This document shows positions 10,610 through 21,908 of a stretch of 64,000 nucleotides of DNA, one piece after another; positions within the stretch are counted from its first letter, which is position 1, and the number at the start of each line of letters is the position of its first letter. The position numbers were made by a program, and so were the translations under genes. Below the pieces are notes generated by a model. That model worked only from the letters and a program-made list of their open reading frames with translations, ran no database searches and was not told the origin of the DNA. The stretch is from positions 9,000,894-9,064,893 of the forward strand of contig NC_056002.1 of assembly GCF_018446385.1 (NCBI RefSeq). Direction: 5' to 3'. This stretch comes from Zingiber officinale. Taxonomy: Eukaryota; Streptophyta; Magnoliopsida; Zingiberales; Zingiberaceae.

Positions 10610-11339
10610 TGATGATAGAAGGAAACCTATATGGCACGAGGTCAATCACTAGAGTGGAGGTCAAAGTTAAGACGATCAACCCCCGGATGTCAAAGGGTTG
10701 AGCGAAGGACAATTGCAATGGTTGATCGGACGATCAGACCCCGACCAGAAGGAGATGGGTCTGAGCTGACCCCCACTCAGGATCGGGATGACATGCAAGA
10801 CAGTCGACGCTCGATATGGAGTGGCAGGATGTAGCGGAGTCCCAGCTGATCGGCTACCCCGCTCGACCAAGCAACGGGATCATTATAGTATCTCTCGATA
10901 TCCTTTTAGAAGATAGTGCCGCTGACACGAGGCATAACCGACAGGCGGATCGTACGGCTGAAGCTTCTACTGTCGCGTTAGAAATATGCATACCCTGTTA
11001 AGGTATGATGTCAGATGTACTTTTCTAACAAAACCCTTTTATGGGATACTTGGGAGAGCATGCACATGTCTCAAGAAGCGCGCACGCGTTGCCCACCAGG
11101 ACTCTATATAAAGGGGAGTCATTCACCAACGGAGGTATGCGTTACCATTGTATTCCACTATTGCTATTGTTGCTCTACTTTTCTATATTTTCCGGTGACT
11201 GACTTGAGCGTTAAAGAAGGGACTTTTTCCCTGGTCTGACACTGACGCCGTTTGTTTTGTAGAGCGGAGTAGAGTCCACGTCCGGTTAGCGAAGCCGCCA
11301 CCTCTTAACTTTCTAGCTTCACAGTTTCGGACAGGATCA
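10610..11339 (+). repeat. Ty3/gypsy (Tat-type) solo LTR
   Basis: The right end GGACAGGATCA matches the ends of the other Tat-type LTRs in this window (27.7-28.5 kb and 21.9-22.9 kb). Inside are a promoter-like CTATATAAAGG near 11104, a leader motif GACTTGAGCGTTAAAG that corresponds to GACTTGAGCGTCGGAGG in the 28-kb LTR, and direct GATC-containing motifs. The left end is placed at TGATGATAG (10610) by analogy. ATCTT follows the right end, but no exact duplication is seen on the left, so the left border is uncertain. Confidence 0.65.
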
Positions 11340-12190
11340 ATCTTACTTCACATAATCCGAGGATGAACTATAAGAGACATCTAGAATGAACATAATCATC
11401 TTTTATTATAATTGTGGATGCAACGTAGTAAGATTTAATGATTTTGATTCAAAGAAAAAGTATACGCATCTTAATTCAAAGAAAAATTAAATATGTATGT
11501 TATATATAGCATGTTACATTGTTATATCATTTTGTTTAAATTGAAAACAAAATTTGCATGTTATAGTAGAAGTGAAACGTTGTGCTTCGATGCGTATATT
11601 TATTCTTAAGTTGAGAGAAACATGCATGTATCAATTTGGTTAGAAGAACTGATAGTTGCTAGTTAAATGTTTTTATCAATTCAACTTTACTCGTGCATTT
11701 TGTCATCAAGTATAACTTCAAATATTAAAAGTATTTTTACGATTATGAATTTATCATATAACTTTACTCCAAAAAAGTCTTATAGCATATTAATTGTACG
11801 AGTTTTAATATCAATTTATTTAATAGCCCATGCATAGCGGGGATCAACCAACTAGTTTTATTTGGAATCAAGGTTTTGTGATGTTTGTATAAGGTTTTGC
11901 CATGTTACTTTTGATGCTGTTGATTTGCATATCGCTAAGGCCTTATGGTTGCTAATAGGAGATGAAGAACAAGAAATTTGCTGAAGAGTTCCATTAGTTG
12001 GCTGGTATATTCATTATTAGATCTTGCCATTGGGAATTGAAGAATAACATTTTGCATGAAATTTACAACTTTCTGCCTTAAAATATCCATGTCTAGGGCA
12101 ATTGAATATCTATAGTTAGTACTATAATACAAATTGAACGCTGATGGTTTCTTTTGTTTGTTCAGGAATTTTTAGGCGGATTAGAGGAAC
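11340..12190. other. AT-rich spacer, possible retained 5'UTR intron of the next pseudogene
   Basis: No coding signal is seen. A pyrimidine-rich tract ending TTGTTCAG at 12158-12165 looks like a 3' splice site 25 bases before the PHF5A-like ATG. This suggests that the upstream part includes an intron of the ancestral 5' untranslated region. Confidence 0.4.
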
Positions 12191-12444
12191 ATGGCAAAGC
12201 ACCACCATCCTGTTCTTATTATGTGCCGCAAGCAGCTGGGGTTTGCTATCGGTCAGTTGTGCGAGAAGTGTGATGGGAAGTGAGTTATCTGAGACTCATG
12301 CGTTCACCCTTGCATCCTCAACTTTGTTTGTAATGAATGTCACTATGGTTCTCGAGGGTCATGGTTGCTGTCCCCAAGATTGTCAATTTAGGAAGTGCCA
12401 AGACTGATCTGTTTTATGAACGTAAAAAATATGGATTTAATCAA
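12191..12444 (+). pseudogene. PHF5A / Rds3 (SF3b splicing factor subunit) pseudogene
   Basis: From ATG 12191 the frame reads [15 protein letters not shown], then an [12 protein letters not shown] block, then continues recognisably after two TGA codons with [10 protein letters not shown]. These match PHF5A, a roughly 110-residue zinc-knot protein of the U2 snRNP SF3b complex. Both TGA codons stand where PHF5A has zinc-binding cysteines (the C-V-I-C motif). About 30 codons around the next zinc motifs (CVICGG to the CTQQEKD region) are missing after CHYGS. The C-terminal part [20 protein letters not shown] reappears in another frame up to 12444. It cannot encode a working protein. A splice-acceptor-like tract just upstream argues for a DNA-level copy, not a retrocopy. 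Confidence 0.88.
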
Positions 12445-12675
12445 AATTGTATATGTTCATCCTGATTAGGTTTACAAACATTTTAAACATTCTGGTATTG
12501 TATTTTGATAGCTTGGTTGCCAAAGTTGATTGCAGACAGAATCCTTTATTTCCATCATCTCTAAGAACTTCTAAGAAGTAAGTTGAACTAGCCATGAATC
12601 ACTAAAAGTTTAAACAATCCCAATTATTTGTTCAATACATGAAGAAAAAAAAAAAGACACACTATCAAGTGCACG

Positions 12676-13112
12676 AAGGCAACAAAGCTAGATGCTATAT
12701 ATCATTCTTCATCTCAAGGCAAGATAAAAGGCTAGCTAACAGCATGGTCACTGCTTTTCTTGTTCACTTCATCCTCGGCGGCAATGGCGACCCTCTTATG
12801 TTGGTTTTTGAGCCCTGACCTGCCCAAATCCATGGGGAGAGTCCACCATGGAGTTTGGCCCTGATGGAACTGACCTCTTCATCGAAGCCAAATCTTTCAT
12901 CCCACCATGTTGCCCTGCGACTAAAGCGGCAGAGGCCAACTGCACTCGCTTGTAGGCACCCTTCAGTTCATCACTGATTTGGCCATTTTTCTCAACTCTG
13001 ATTCCTAGAGCATTGCCTACGGAGACAGCGAGAAGCATTGCTACTATGCAAGCTACTCCAGCCTGAGCCATGTCTTGAGTTTTGGATGGTTCAAATTGCA
13101 GAACTCCGTGGG
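12676..13112 (-). repeat. duplicated block shared with 4009-4440
   Basis: Similarity to 4009-4440 starts at GCAACAAAGCTAGATGC and runs through the 3' flank, the coding region and about 35 bases of the 5' flank (TTCAAATTGCAGAACTC). Only scattered substitutions and small indels are seen by eye. The two blocks are in the same orientation about 8.7 kb apart, so this is a segmental gene duplication with other genes in between, not an adjacent tandem. Confidence 0.85.
12796..13071 (-). CDS. CLE-like small secreted peptide precursor, copy 2
   Basis: The frame gives 91 residues from ATG 13069-13071. It is nearly identical to the copy at 4.07-4.41 kb up to the motif: signal peptide (CIVAMLLAVSVGNALG), then GIRVEKNGQISDELKGAYK, then KRSVPSGPNSMVD at about residue 65. 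RSVPSGPN fits the first eight positions of the CLE dodecapeptide (R-x-V-P-S-G-P-N), with divergent last residues (SMVD for PLHN). A 19-residue tail follows. It ends at TAA, while copy 1 runs on in a different frame. Of the two, this copy is the better candidate for the original frame. If expressed, the peptide would be cut from a secreted precursor and act as an extracellular ligand. Assignment rests on the motif only. Confidence 0.5.
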   Translation of the reverse strand: MAQAGVACIVAMLLAVSVGNALGIRVEKNGQISDELKGAYKRVQLASAALVAGQHGGMKDLASMKRSVPSGPNSMVDSPHGFGQVRAQKPT

Positions 13113-15007
13113 CTTTTATAGGCTCTTAATGATAGCTTAAGTCACGCTTATAAGTCTTCTTAATATATTAAATTTAGTGTAAAAATTTAAAAGTTGTCCC
13201 TTAGTTTTTATCAGCATGAAAAATATATTTCATTTTTTTAAAAAAATATCAAAAGACACCTTATATATATCTTTAAAATATCATTATTCCAATACTATTA
13301 TAGCAATTTCGGGTATAACTTCGTGAAACACGTTTAGTTAAAGTTACTCCAATGTAGAACTTTGCTTAAAGTTAGTCTAAATAATTTTGACCATAAAGTT
13401 GGACTAGTTTAATTAAATTGGAACAATTTTAATCAATATTTGAGTAGTTTTGTCCAATAAAAAAAATAACTATAATTATTTAGTAATTTTGAGCGTGTTA
13501 GAGAAACTGTCTAAATCTACTATTAACAATGTTGAAATCAGTATTTCTGAAATATAAAGTGCTTTTAATGATGATGAAAATATAGGCTACTCTTTTGTTC
13601 AATTTAGTGAGTCATGTGTTATTTCAGTTGATTTAAACTTCTTCTACCTTACTATCATCTACTTTATTTAGGTGCATGACTATGCTAGTCACTAATAAAG
13701 CTCTGTTGCTTCTTCTAATTAATTAATCAGGTTTAGTAGCACTTCAGCACTTAGTTTATTTTTTTTGTTCCTTTTATTCCTACGAAATTGCATTTTCTTT
13801 ATATTCGCTCTTGGACTTTGCCTTTCCATTTCCTATTCTTCTTCCTCGCATCTTGTACGCACTGAAGGCTTAGCACCAAAAATATCTCACTAAACTAATC
13901 GCAACATGCACGGTATCAAAGACTCAAAGCTTAAAGAACGGTCTAACTCTGCTCCAACATCATTTCTTTTTCCCTGCAAAGTTAATTAAACATGCGCGTA
14001 GAAAAGCAAGCAGACACCACAAAGCTTGAAGTAAAGAGGGATTTAAAGCCAATCAAGCAAAGAAGGAATGGAATTGAAATGCTCCTACAACAATAAACAA
14101 CTGTCCAGAAACAATTATTGATCCTCTTTTTTATCCAAGAGCACTAAGCATGCAAGCAGCGAGGAGTACCTCCCCACCATCCAACACATCTTCAACCTTG
14201 GTAAGGGTACACCAATTTCTAAAGCTGATGTCCATCTAGGTGCATAGGCTTTTGTGATAGTGTGCAGGCAAACAACATTGTGGAGTTCCCACTCAGAGGG
14301 AATCCGACTTAAAAATGGGAGAAGCTAGTAGAGCCTGCCAAGTACCCCTGATTCAGTGTTGAAGCCCTCCATTATCAGTTGCCTCCATCGTCCCCTTGCA
14401 TTAAGCTTCCTTTGTCTCCCTAGCTTTTTCTCTGCTCCACTAGTGCTAAAATTTCCACGATTGAGAGTGGCATGTAACTCCATGGTTTCAATCATTTTGC
14501 CTACCTCAGCTTCAGGCTGAGTTGGATCATGACTCCAAGAATACAAGGTTTTGCGGAGGAAACATCAGGTGGGAATCATGTGTAACTTGGCTGAGTTGAT
14601 ACATGGCACATTGACAAGCCGAAGGAAGACAAATAGTACATATTTGATTACTCATCTAAAAGCTTTAGATGGTAAAAAAAAAACATTTTATAAACTTAAA
14701 ACAGTAACATATATAAAAAATTGATGAAAATAGCTTCCAGTCCAAAAATTGAACGGTGATAAAAAAGCCTCCCAGCTCAAAATGGAGAACTCCAGTTTGT
14801 CCGTTTGATCTCAAGCATCTTGTTGCAATGAAAACGTCTCTGGTTATTTTTCTAATTCCTTATAGATCATATTACAGCCTGCAAAATGCTATTTGGATAC
14901 ATCCATACAACAGTGAGGACCTGTGACAATGAGGCAAGCATAACGCAACTTAAGGGGAAAAAATGGTGATGACTAGGGACAGATGATATTATTCTGAATC
15001 AAAAAGT
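13113..15007. other. intergenic region, nothing firm
   Basis: 13113-13860 is AT-rich with no coding signal; it holds the presumed promoter of CLE-like copy 2. A 73-residue minus-strand frame at 14325-14546 lacks any motif I recognise. 14640-15007 is likely the 3' flank of the cyclophilin pseudogene. Confidence 0.45.
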
Positions 15008-15892
15008 TTAAACCACCGGTAGTGCACCAGTCACTAATGATACCGCTCTTCTTGGGCCGATCTCCACGATCCATCTCTTGAGAATCAATCAACCTCATCA
15101 CATCCCCATGCCTTCAAGAACTTGACCAAAGACGACATGTCTCTTGTCCAACCATGGCGTCTGCATAAACCCAGTTTGTGTAAACACACTAATGCAATCT
15201 TGGTTTTGTGATGACCCATTACATTGCAATGAATTGAAAAGAAATATATGAAAACAACACCCTTTCCAAGAAAGTTACACATTTCCCCAAAATTGAAGCT
15301 TGGAATGAAGTTTAAATGGGCATAACTATAAAAGTACCAGTGTTTCAGCTCCCTCGATACTGAAATTTAGTTGCCCATGTAGTCATTCAGACCTATTCAA
15401 GTTTTCAAACATTTCAAGGTACAGTCGTGAGAACTAAATGTTCTACAGAATCTACTGTTACAAGATAAGCTAAACCATGATGGATCTCCTTGCATAATAT
15501 TTTCGCACTGATGAAGCTTAACCATAATGTTTTGGAACAAAGAGGTGCTAAACCAGTGAACATTTCCTTTCCCAGCTTCGTTTTTGTGAGAAAAGGAAAA
15601 CTAAGATCCTTTTTAAACTTATATTTCATGAAGTAGCCTAACTCGCTCAGGAAATGCCAATCATGGATAGAGATATATACATATAGAGATAGTGATAAGC
15701 CTGAAAAGAGGTTCAAAAATTAGTTTTTGTTTTATGAGTGTGGTTTTGCCTCTGAGGGATTCCTGTGAAGTAAGCTTGTCAATGAGAAAAGGCATGCACC
15801 TAACAGACATCGAGTATTCAATTAAAATACATGACGCAGGAAATCACAAAGATCCATACTCATACTAATTATCAGATAGCTTTATTAGTTAG

Positions 15893-15922
15893 AAAAAGAA
15901 AGAAAGAAAGAAAGAAAGAAAA
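15893..15922. repeat. (GAAA)n microsatellite
   Basis: Seven uninterrupted GAAA units inside the last intron of the cyclophilin pseudogene. Confidence 0.9.
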
Positions 15923-16112
15923 GGAGACATTCTGAAGGAGAAGCAAGTAATCTACGGAAGTGATGAGCTCCATCATCATCAACTTTATTAACATTGTTTG
16001 GACCAAAAAATATTATCCTTTTAGTTTGCACCATGCACGTCGGCATGAATATTATCCATGTGCGGGTCAGGTACAAAAGAAAAGAGATCTTCATGTTTAT
16101 TACATTAAATGC

Positions 16113-16275
16113 AGTGATGTGGGAAGCGTTAATGCATTTTTTTTATTTTTTTTTAATGAATCTATAGCATTAACGCGTTCAAAGTTTTGAACACGTTAAT
16201 GCTACAGTGTTCGAAAAAGTCGCCACGTCGGCGTTAATGCCTCATGCATTAACGCCTGTTGTGGATGCTCTAAGT
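16113..16275. mobile_element. possible small foldback MITE remnant in intron
   Basis: GCGTTAATGC/GCATTAACGC motifs occur in both orientations five times between 16118 and 16258, including CATTAACGCGTTCAAAG and its near-inverse TTTGAACACGTTAATG. The right end TGTGGATGCTCTAAG resembles the end of the hAT-like MITE at 35092. The left end is not clear. Confidence 0.4.
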
Positions 16276-19200
16276 AACTGGGAAATTTAGATCCCAAATT
16301 TCTCAAAGTAGGAAAGAGGACAAGACAGGCTCTGTCCTGTCCCCCCTTGCACCACCATTCATGGTCTCCAAGCTTGAAAGAAGAATTTCCAGATAAAAGG
16401 ACAAAGTCCTCCCTCCATATAGCCTCAGGCTCTTGTTTGTTTGTGAAAAACAATTCCTATTTTTTTTTAAAAGAAAATATCTTCTGCTGTTTGAATGTGA
16501 TACTGAAATCTATTAGAAAATATTCTTAGAACATAAAGGTGAAAGTATTTTCTCTTTCTGTAGGTCCAACTCGTTGAGTGAGCCGCTCAAGCAAAAGTAG
16601 AGCCAGTCATGCGGGACAAATCAAGTGCCCAACCAGCTCCTGGAAAATATTTTCCCAAACAGATGGAATCTAAGCAATTCAATCCCAACTTACTCGTGTA
16701 TCTAGCAGCTAGCAAACAAGTAACAATATTTTCATATGATTATTAGGTAAGCAATAGAAGCCCATTGAGTTCTAGCTTAAGAACAAAATTGCAAAGGAAA
16801 TGTGTGAATTTATCTGAATAAGATACAGCTTTGTAGTACTTCATGTGGAAACTTTCCAATTGCCGTGTCCAAAACTAAGCAAGCATCCACATGGAATTAC
16901 AAATATTTCAGTTGACAAGAATGAAAGCAACTGAAATCAGCTATTTTGTGTTGGCAGATACTGTCTTTGAAATGACCAAAAATACAATTCTATACTATTT
17001 GTCAAGTGAAATATTGGCTAGCGGAGAGATGCATCCATGCTAAATACTAGAACAGATTTCAGGTATCAATTTCAAACATTATTTACCTTAACTGTGCAAA
17101 TGAAGAACTGACTTCCATTAGTGTTGGGCCCTGCATTTGCCATACTAACCACTCCAGGACCCAGATGAGCCACTGGAAATTTCAGAGTAAATAACGATCC
17201 CTTATAGGTATAATAATACTAATTACAATTAATGGCCGGCAAAGTTTAACTTACACTTGAAGTTTTCATCTCTAAATGTATGGTCATAAATGCTTTTACC
17301 ACCAGTGACATGAAATTAAACAAATCAATTATCAGGAAATCAACCTATTCGAGTGGGGATGTGTTTGAGTGAGGAGATAGACTTTCCAAATCAAGCTCAA
17401 TGGCGTTGGATATAAGTGCGACATGGAGGCGCCTCTATACAAGATGAGTCAAGCGGTTGTTGCTCCATCGCCTCAAGTAGTTTGGAACAATGTATCAAAT
17501 TCATTTTCAATAATCTAGGCATCATCTATCTCCAAAAATCAGTCTGAATGTCAACTATGTGCTCCATCTAAGCCTATTGTGTTGTTGAGGGAAGCACTGG
17601 TACCAACACTATGGAAGCATGATTTGCAGGCAATATGAAAGAGGAAATACCCTAATTTCATTACTATACCCTAATTTGTTGAATCATCTCTTGACAATAA
17701 ACTTAGTTCATGGTGATAAGAGGAAATACCCCAACTTCCACTAAATACATTAGAGATATAGATGTTAGGACTAGGAGTAAAAAATCTGAACTCAACCTAT
17801 ATATACTGTACCCCATCAATTGGAAAGACGTGCTTAGATTTATAAAATCTAGAATGAATCATCCAATGATTTTACTAGATATTATAGTTTGTGCATTTTA
17901 AAATCTATGAATAACATGCCCACTCACTCACAATCACATTAAGAGGAGGTCCAAGTAACTTTTCTGAAAGCAACGATCAATGTAGGCCTACACATGTTAA
18001 GACAGATGCCCAAATGGATCGTTTTTATATTATTTTTACATTGGTTACCTAACCTTGAAGATGGTTTTGATCAATATAATACGGCCTTTACTGAACAAAC
18101 ACAATTTGCCAATAACAACAATGTTAACCCTGCTAGTGAATTTTAGAGAAATGTTCAAGATCACAATTATATGATAAGTATAATAAATCATGTGGTAGCC
18201 TAAAACAAAACAAAAAATTTGTGGTAAAATAAATTACCATTGTCAAACTCCTACCAAAACATATAGGTATCAAACATGAAATAGAATACTACTAAAAACC
18301 AATTACAATTTGAAATTTCAAATCCTAATCAATTGCCACCAATATGCCTCCAAGATTTAAAAAAAAAAAAAAAATCTGGCATTGGCATCACAATTGAACA
18401 TAGAGATACAGAGCTATAATTGAGGGAATTTCATAAATTAGCATGATTGCATCAGCTTCTATCAATGCTATGAAGTATTCATCTTATGTTATGGTGATAC
18501 ATAGGCTACCAATGCACCATGGAGACTAAATTTAAGTTCACTGATGTAAACAAGTAGGACATTTATCTGTTAACACTACAGGATGTGCGAAGAAGATGTC
18601 AACCTTATTTAACTTTAACAATTTTCTTTTACCAAATCCCTGGATATTTTGTATATACGTTTAGATCTTCTTTATATGTATGATTAAAATTCATTCATAG
18701 TATGTCATAGAGAAAGAGTCCATAAAAGTGCTACACTTTCTTGGTCAAGCACATTGTAGCACTTCAGCACTCATGGCCCTACTTTTAAAAGGCCATTCAT
18801 TTCAGGGTTTTTGTGTGTGTGTGCATTCTTCAAGCTTCTTACAATGATTGGAAGCAGTTTGATTTTTTTATGCATTCAAACACAAATCATGTAGACAAAC
18901 CAGAGATCTTACATTTCCCTTCTCAAAGTCTCCACCTTGAATCATGAAATCCTTGATTACGCGATGAAATGAAGATCCTTTATATCCAAAGCGCTTCTCT
19001 CCTGATCAAAGCACAAAAAAGTCAAGAATCCCAAGTAACCAAAAAGAAAATTTTTATCCAAACAAAAAATAATAAATAAATAAACAGAGGATGAAACGAC
19101 CTGTGCAAAGAGCACGAAAATTTTCAGCTGTCTGTCTGGGGGACATCATCTCCGTACAATCCTATCACATTTTTCCCAACGTCCTTTTCCACAGGGTTGC

Positions 19201-19780
19201 CAATGCGTATGTCAAAATATACTTTGTTAGTTACCTTGGACAGCAACTCAACTACCGAAGATCCCATCCCCATGACACAAAATAACATGGAAAAAGACAT
19301 TCATCAAATCAACATCGAATGAATTAACGACAGAAAAACCTTAATCGATCGAAAATCAAAATCGTCTAACCTTGAGCATTCAAAGGCAACGAGGAAGCCG
19401 ATAAAGTTCCCGGCCGCAGCTAGGAATTCGGGCCCACGAAAGCATTCAAAGGTCTCAGAAGAAGATGTCTGGCAGCGATGCCCGGAACACCGGTAACATT
19501 TAGAACTACTTTCGCCTACCAGACAGAAAGCTAAGATGTAACGAAATGAAACTGAAGCAAGAGTATAGAGGGATGGAGAGAGATCCATTCACGATGGAGG
19601 TCAAAAAGCCGCCATTGATGGGGAAGGAGGCGAAGAGTGGCGGAGGTTTTCTATGCGCTTGAACCCCAGGGGGGATACGAACGAGCCAACTGGCGATTAA
19701 AAAATATGATGAATATAAAAGTATATTTAAATTTTAATCCTATGCACTAGCCAGCTGCCTTTGTGGTTGTACAAGACGAG

Positions 19781-20178
19781 CACAGATTTATTGGACCACT
19801 ATTTTTGTGATCTAAGGACATGTCATTTTTATTTATGATCGGATCATGATCATGATCATGATTCAGTCGTAAATTATTATGATCCCTTCTTAGGTTCAAT
19901 GTCCCCATCAGGTTATAATTTTTATTCAGAATGAGTGGTCGGAGGTCGCCCGGAGACTTCCGATGGTAGATAAGTGGTCAGGTTACTGGGCGCTAAGCGA
20001 GGGTGTCCTCCGAACGACCTCTAGAAGCCCGCTCCGAACAAAAACTATAATCTGGTGGGGGTGGTGAACCCAAGAAGAGATTGCAACCATTTGCGGGCAG
20101 ATCGCGACAACGATTCGATCGTAAATACGAGTGACAAATCCTCTAGATCACAAAAAATGATCCAGAAGATCTTGCCTC
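19781..20178. mobile_element. foldback element, about 400 bp, flanked by GTACAAGACGAG
   Basis: The left arm (TTTTTGTGATCTAAGGACATG at about 19801, GGTTCAATGTCCCCATCAGG, GGTCGGAGGTCGCCCGGAG) is matched in order by the reverse complement of the right arm (TTTTTTGTGATCTAGAGGATT, GGGTTCACCACCCCCACCAG). Arms are about 150-190 bases. The 12-base sequence GTACAAGACGAG occurs exactly at 19769-19780 and 20179-20190, which looks like a target duplication. Long arms with a 9-12 bp duplication suggest a Mutator-like MITE. No coding capacity. Confidence 0.75.
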
Positions 20179-20190
20179 GTACAAGACGAG

Positions 20191-20682
20191 CCAGTTAAGT
20201 TTTGAGATATTTAAATTTATTTAGTAAGATAATCGAGTTGAATTTAAAATGAACTAAGATTGTTCAAGTTTAGTTTAATTTATTTTATATAAGCTTTAAT
20301 TTATTTTATATAAGCTTAAGTTTATTTGAAATTTAGTTTAAGTTTAGTTTATTTAGATGTTATCGGACTCTCAATTAAAGCTTAGTTTGACCTTGATTCG
20401 TTTAGATATTATCGAACTCTCAATTCAAGTTTATTTAATTGTTTAAAATTTTAAAGTATTTGATTGATTTTTAAAGTTTATTTAATTGTTTAAAACTTTA
20501 AAGTATTTGATTGATTTTTAAACTTGATAATTTAAACTTATTTTTTTATTTTATTGTTTATTTAACATATTGATGTGAATTTTATTAATAAATATAGTTT
20601 ATGAATATTGTTCACAAATGTTGTTTATGAATACTATTCACTAACATTATTCATGAATATTATTTACTAATATTGTTTACGA
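20191..20682. repeat. AT-rich repeats, TTCATGAATATT-type
   Basis: A unit of about 60 bases (TTTAATTGTTTAAAAYTTTAAAG) is tandemly doubled near 20430-20520. From 20590 to 20690, variants of GTTCATGAATATT occur about eight times in both orientations. No coding signal. Confidence 0.65.
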
Positions 20683-20986
20683 ACGTTAAAGAACTAAACA
20701 CACATATATTCAACCTTATTTATTTAATAAGTTGTTCAAACTTATGTATTTAATTAAACTTATATATATTAAACAAATATAAATCAAACTTATTCATAAA
20801 CCCTTAATTCATTTATCATCCTAACGGTCATGTTGTATAATCAACAACACCATCATTTGTTCGCTCGATTGCTGTGATTTACCTCTCTCGTGATGGCTTG
20901 AAGTCGGGTGCGACGAGAACATTGGGAGTGAGCGATTTCACCTTTTACCACATGTTGTATAATCAACAAGAGCAGAGACAATAACT
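20683..20986 (+). repeat. left copy of a direct repeat around the truncated gypsy element
   Basis: The sequence from GAACTAAACACACATATATTC through AAACCCTTAATTCATTTATC to AGAGACAATAACTATA returns at 22864-23066. This copy has about 119 extra bases at 20842-20960 between two TGTTGTATAATCAAC motifs. The gypsy gag begins directly after it. Confidence 0.8.
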
Positions 20987-21829
20987 ATAGTTGGCAGCCT
21001 TCCCAAGCATCTCGTCGAAGTTCTTCACGGGATCCCGAATGAGGTCTCGAAAGAATTCCCCCTCTACTAGTCCATGAGAGAAAGTGCTCATCTATATTTC
21101 AGAGGTGGCCGAGGGAATGTCCTAAGCCACCTAGTTGAAACGCTTGATATAACTTCGCAAGGGCTCGACTGACCCTTGCTTGAGAGCGAAGAGGCAATGG
21201 TCAGTTTTCTGATACTTCTTGCTGCTGGCAAAATGACGCAGGAAGACAGTTTTAAAATCATGGAAACAAGTGATGGACCTGTTCGGCAATCAGTCAAACC
21301 ATTTTTGTGCCGAGTCGGATAGAGTGTTCAGGAACACTCGACACTTGATTACATCGCTGTATTGATGCAACAAGACAGAGTTCCTAAACTTACGGAGATG
21401 ATCTTCCGGGTCTTTGCTACCATCATATTCTCCTATAGAAGGAGGCTTGTACCCCTTGGGTAACTTTTCCTCGAGTACCCTTGCAAAGAATGACACTTGC
21501 TCCTCAGGCTCCACTCTGGGCTCCTCCCTGAGGACTATAGCTTTACCCTTCTTCGAATCCCTGGGCGGGGAGCTTTATGCCATAGAAGCCTGCGGCTGCT
21601 CTTTCTTGTTATAGCCGTCCGGGCCCTTGTGATGGTAATCAAGGCCCGACTCCCTATAGAAGGCCGAAGGAAACTCTTCAGACTGTTTTCTTTTGGATCC
21701 TCTGTCAGAAGCGTGAGTCAGATCTTTAGAAACTACCGGCATCTTGTATGGTCGAGAAGCGGTAGTCTATTTTTTAGAGGCCGCCCACCTCTTGGCTTCC
21801 CTAAACAATTCGTACTCTGCTATCGTCAT
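20987..21829 (-). pseudogene. gypsy Gag fragment with nonsense codons
   Basis: The frame starts at ATG 21827-21829 (MTIAEYELFREAKRWA). A central part reads FFARVLEEKLPKGYKPPSIG and YDGSKDPEDHLRKF, then HDFKTVFLRHFASSKKYQ and LRSYIKRFN, and ends FRDLIRDPVKNFDEML. This is the retrotransposon gag domain (capsid) typical of Tat-lineage gypsy elements. One frame is kept throughout but interrupted by at least five stops, among them those near 21766, 21579, 21290 and 21136. It forms no particles. Confidence 0.85.
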
Positions 21830-21888
21830 GGTTACGTTGATTTTTCCGGTATCCTCTATCTTCACACTCCAGAACAAGTGAAGAAAGT

Positions 21889-21908
21889 TCCCACAGACGA
21901 CGCCAAAT
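21889..21908 (-). promoter_or_regulatory. gypsy primer binding site
   Basis: The minus strand reads TTGGCGTCGTCTGTGGGAAC just after the LTR end GGATCA, close to the TTGGCGCCGTCTGTGGGAA site usual in plant Tat elements. Confidence 0.8.

Larger units (their letters stand above)
15008..19588 (-). pseudogene. thylakoid cyclophilin (CYP20-2-like PPIase) pseudogene, introns retained
   Basis: Six exon-like blocks can be read on the minus strand: about 19588-19371 (leader region, poorly conserved), 19251-19101 ([21 protein letters not shown]), 19001-18914 ([20 protein letters not shown]), 17309-17255 (TGGKSIY, FRDENFK), 17173-17087 ([20 protein letters not shown]) and 15160-15008 (TPWLDKRHVVFGQV). 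These are the cyclophilin core, with catalytic-site HR and QFF motifs, and closest to plastid-lumen CYP20-2 as I recall it. Most junctions keep GT/AG. Lesions: a 4-base GACA duplication near 19127 shifts the frame and gives a stop; the acceptor before 17309 reads AT instead of AG; two extra G near 15107 shift the last exon; a 2-base loss near 15025 precedes a preserved LPVV-stop terminus. It is a decayed DNA-level copy, not a retrocopy. Confidence 0.88.

Noticed and set aside
10631-11239. Short plus-strand frames between 10.6 and 11.2 kb
   Set aside because: They lie in a gypsy solo LTR with TATA region and leader motif.
12275-12292. TGA at two cysteine positions of the PHF5A copy, as possible selenocysteine codons
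   Set aside because: Land plants lack the selenocysteine machinery, and the same copy has a large deletion and a frame change. Nonsense mutation is the simple explanation.
14325-14546. 73-residue minus-strand frame as a gene
   Set aside because: No motif, no signal peptide and no recognisable neighbours; kept only as spacer.
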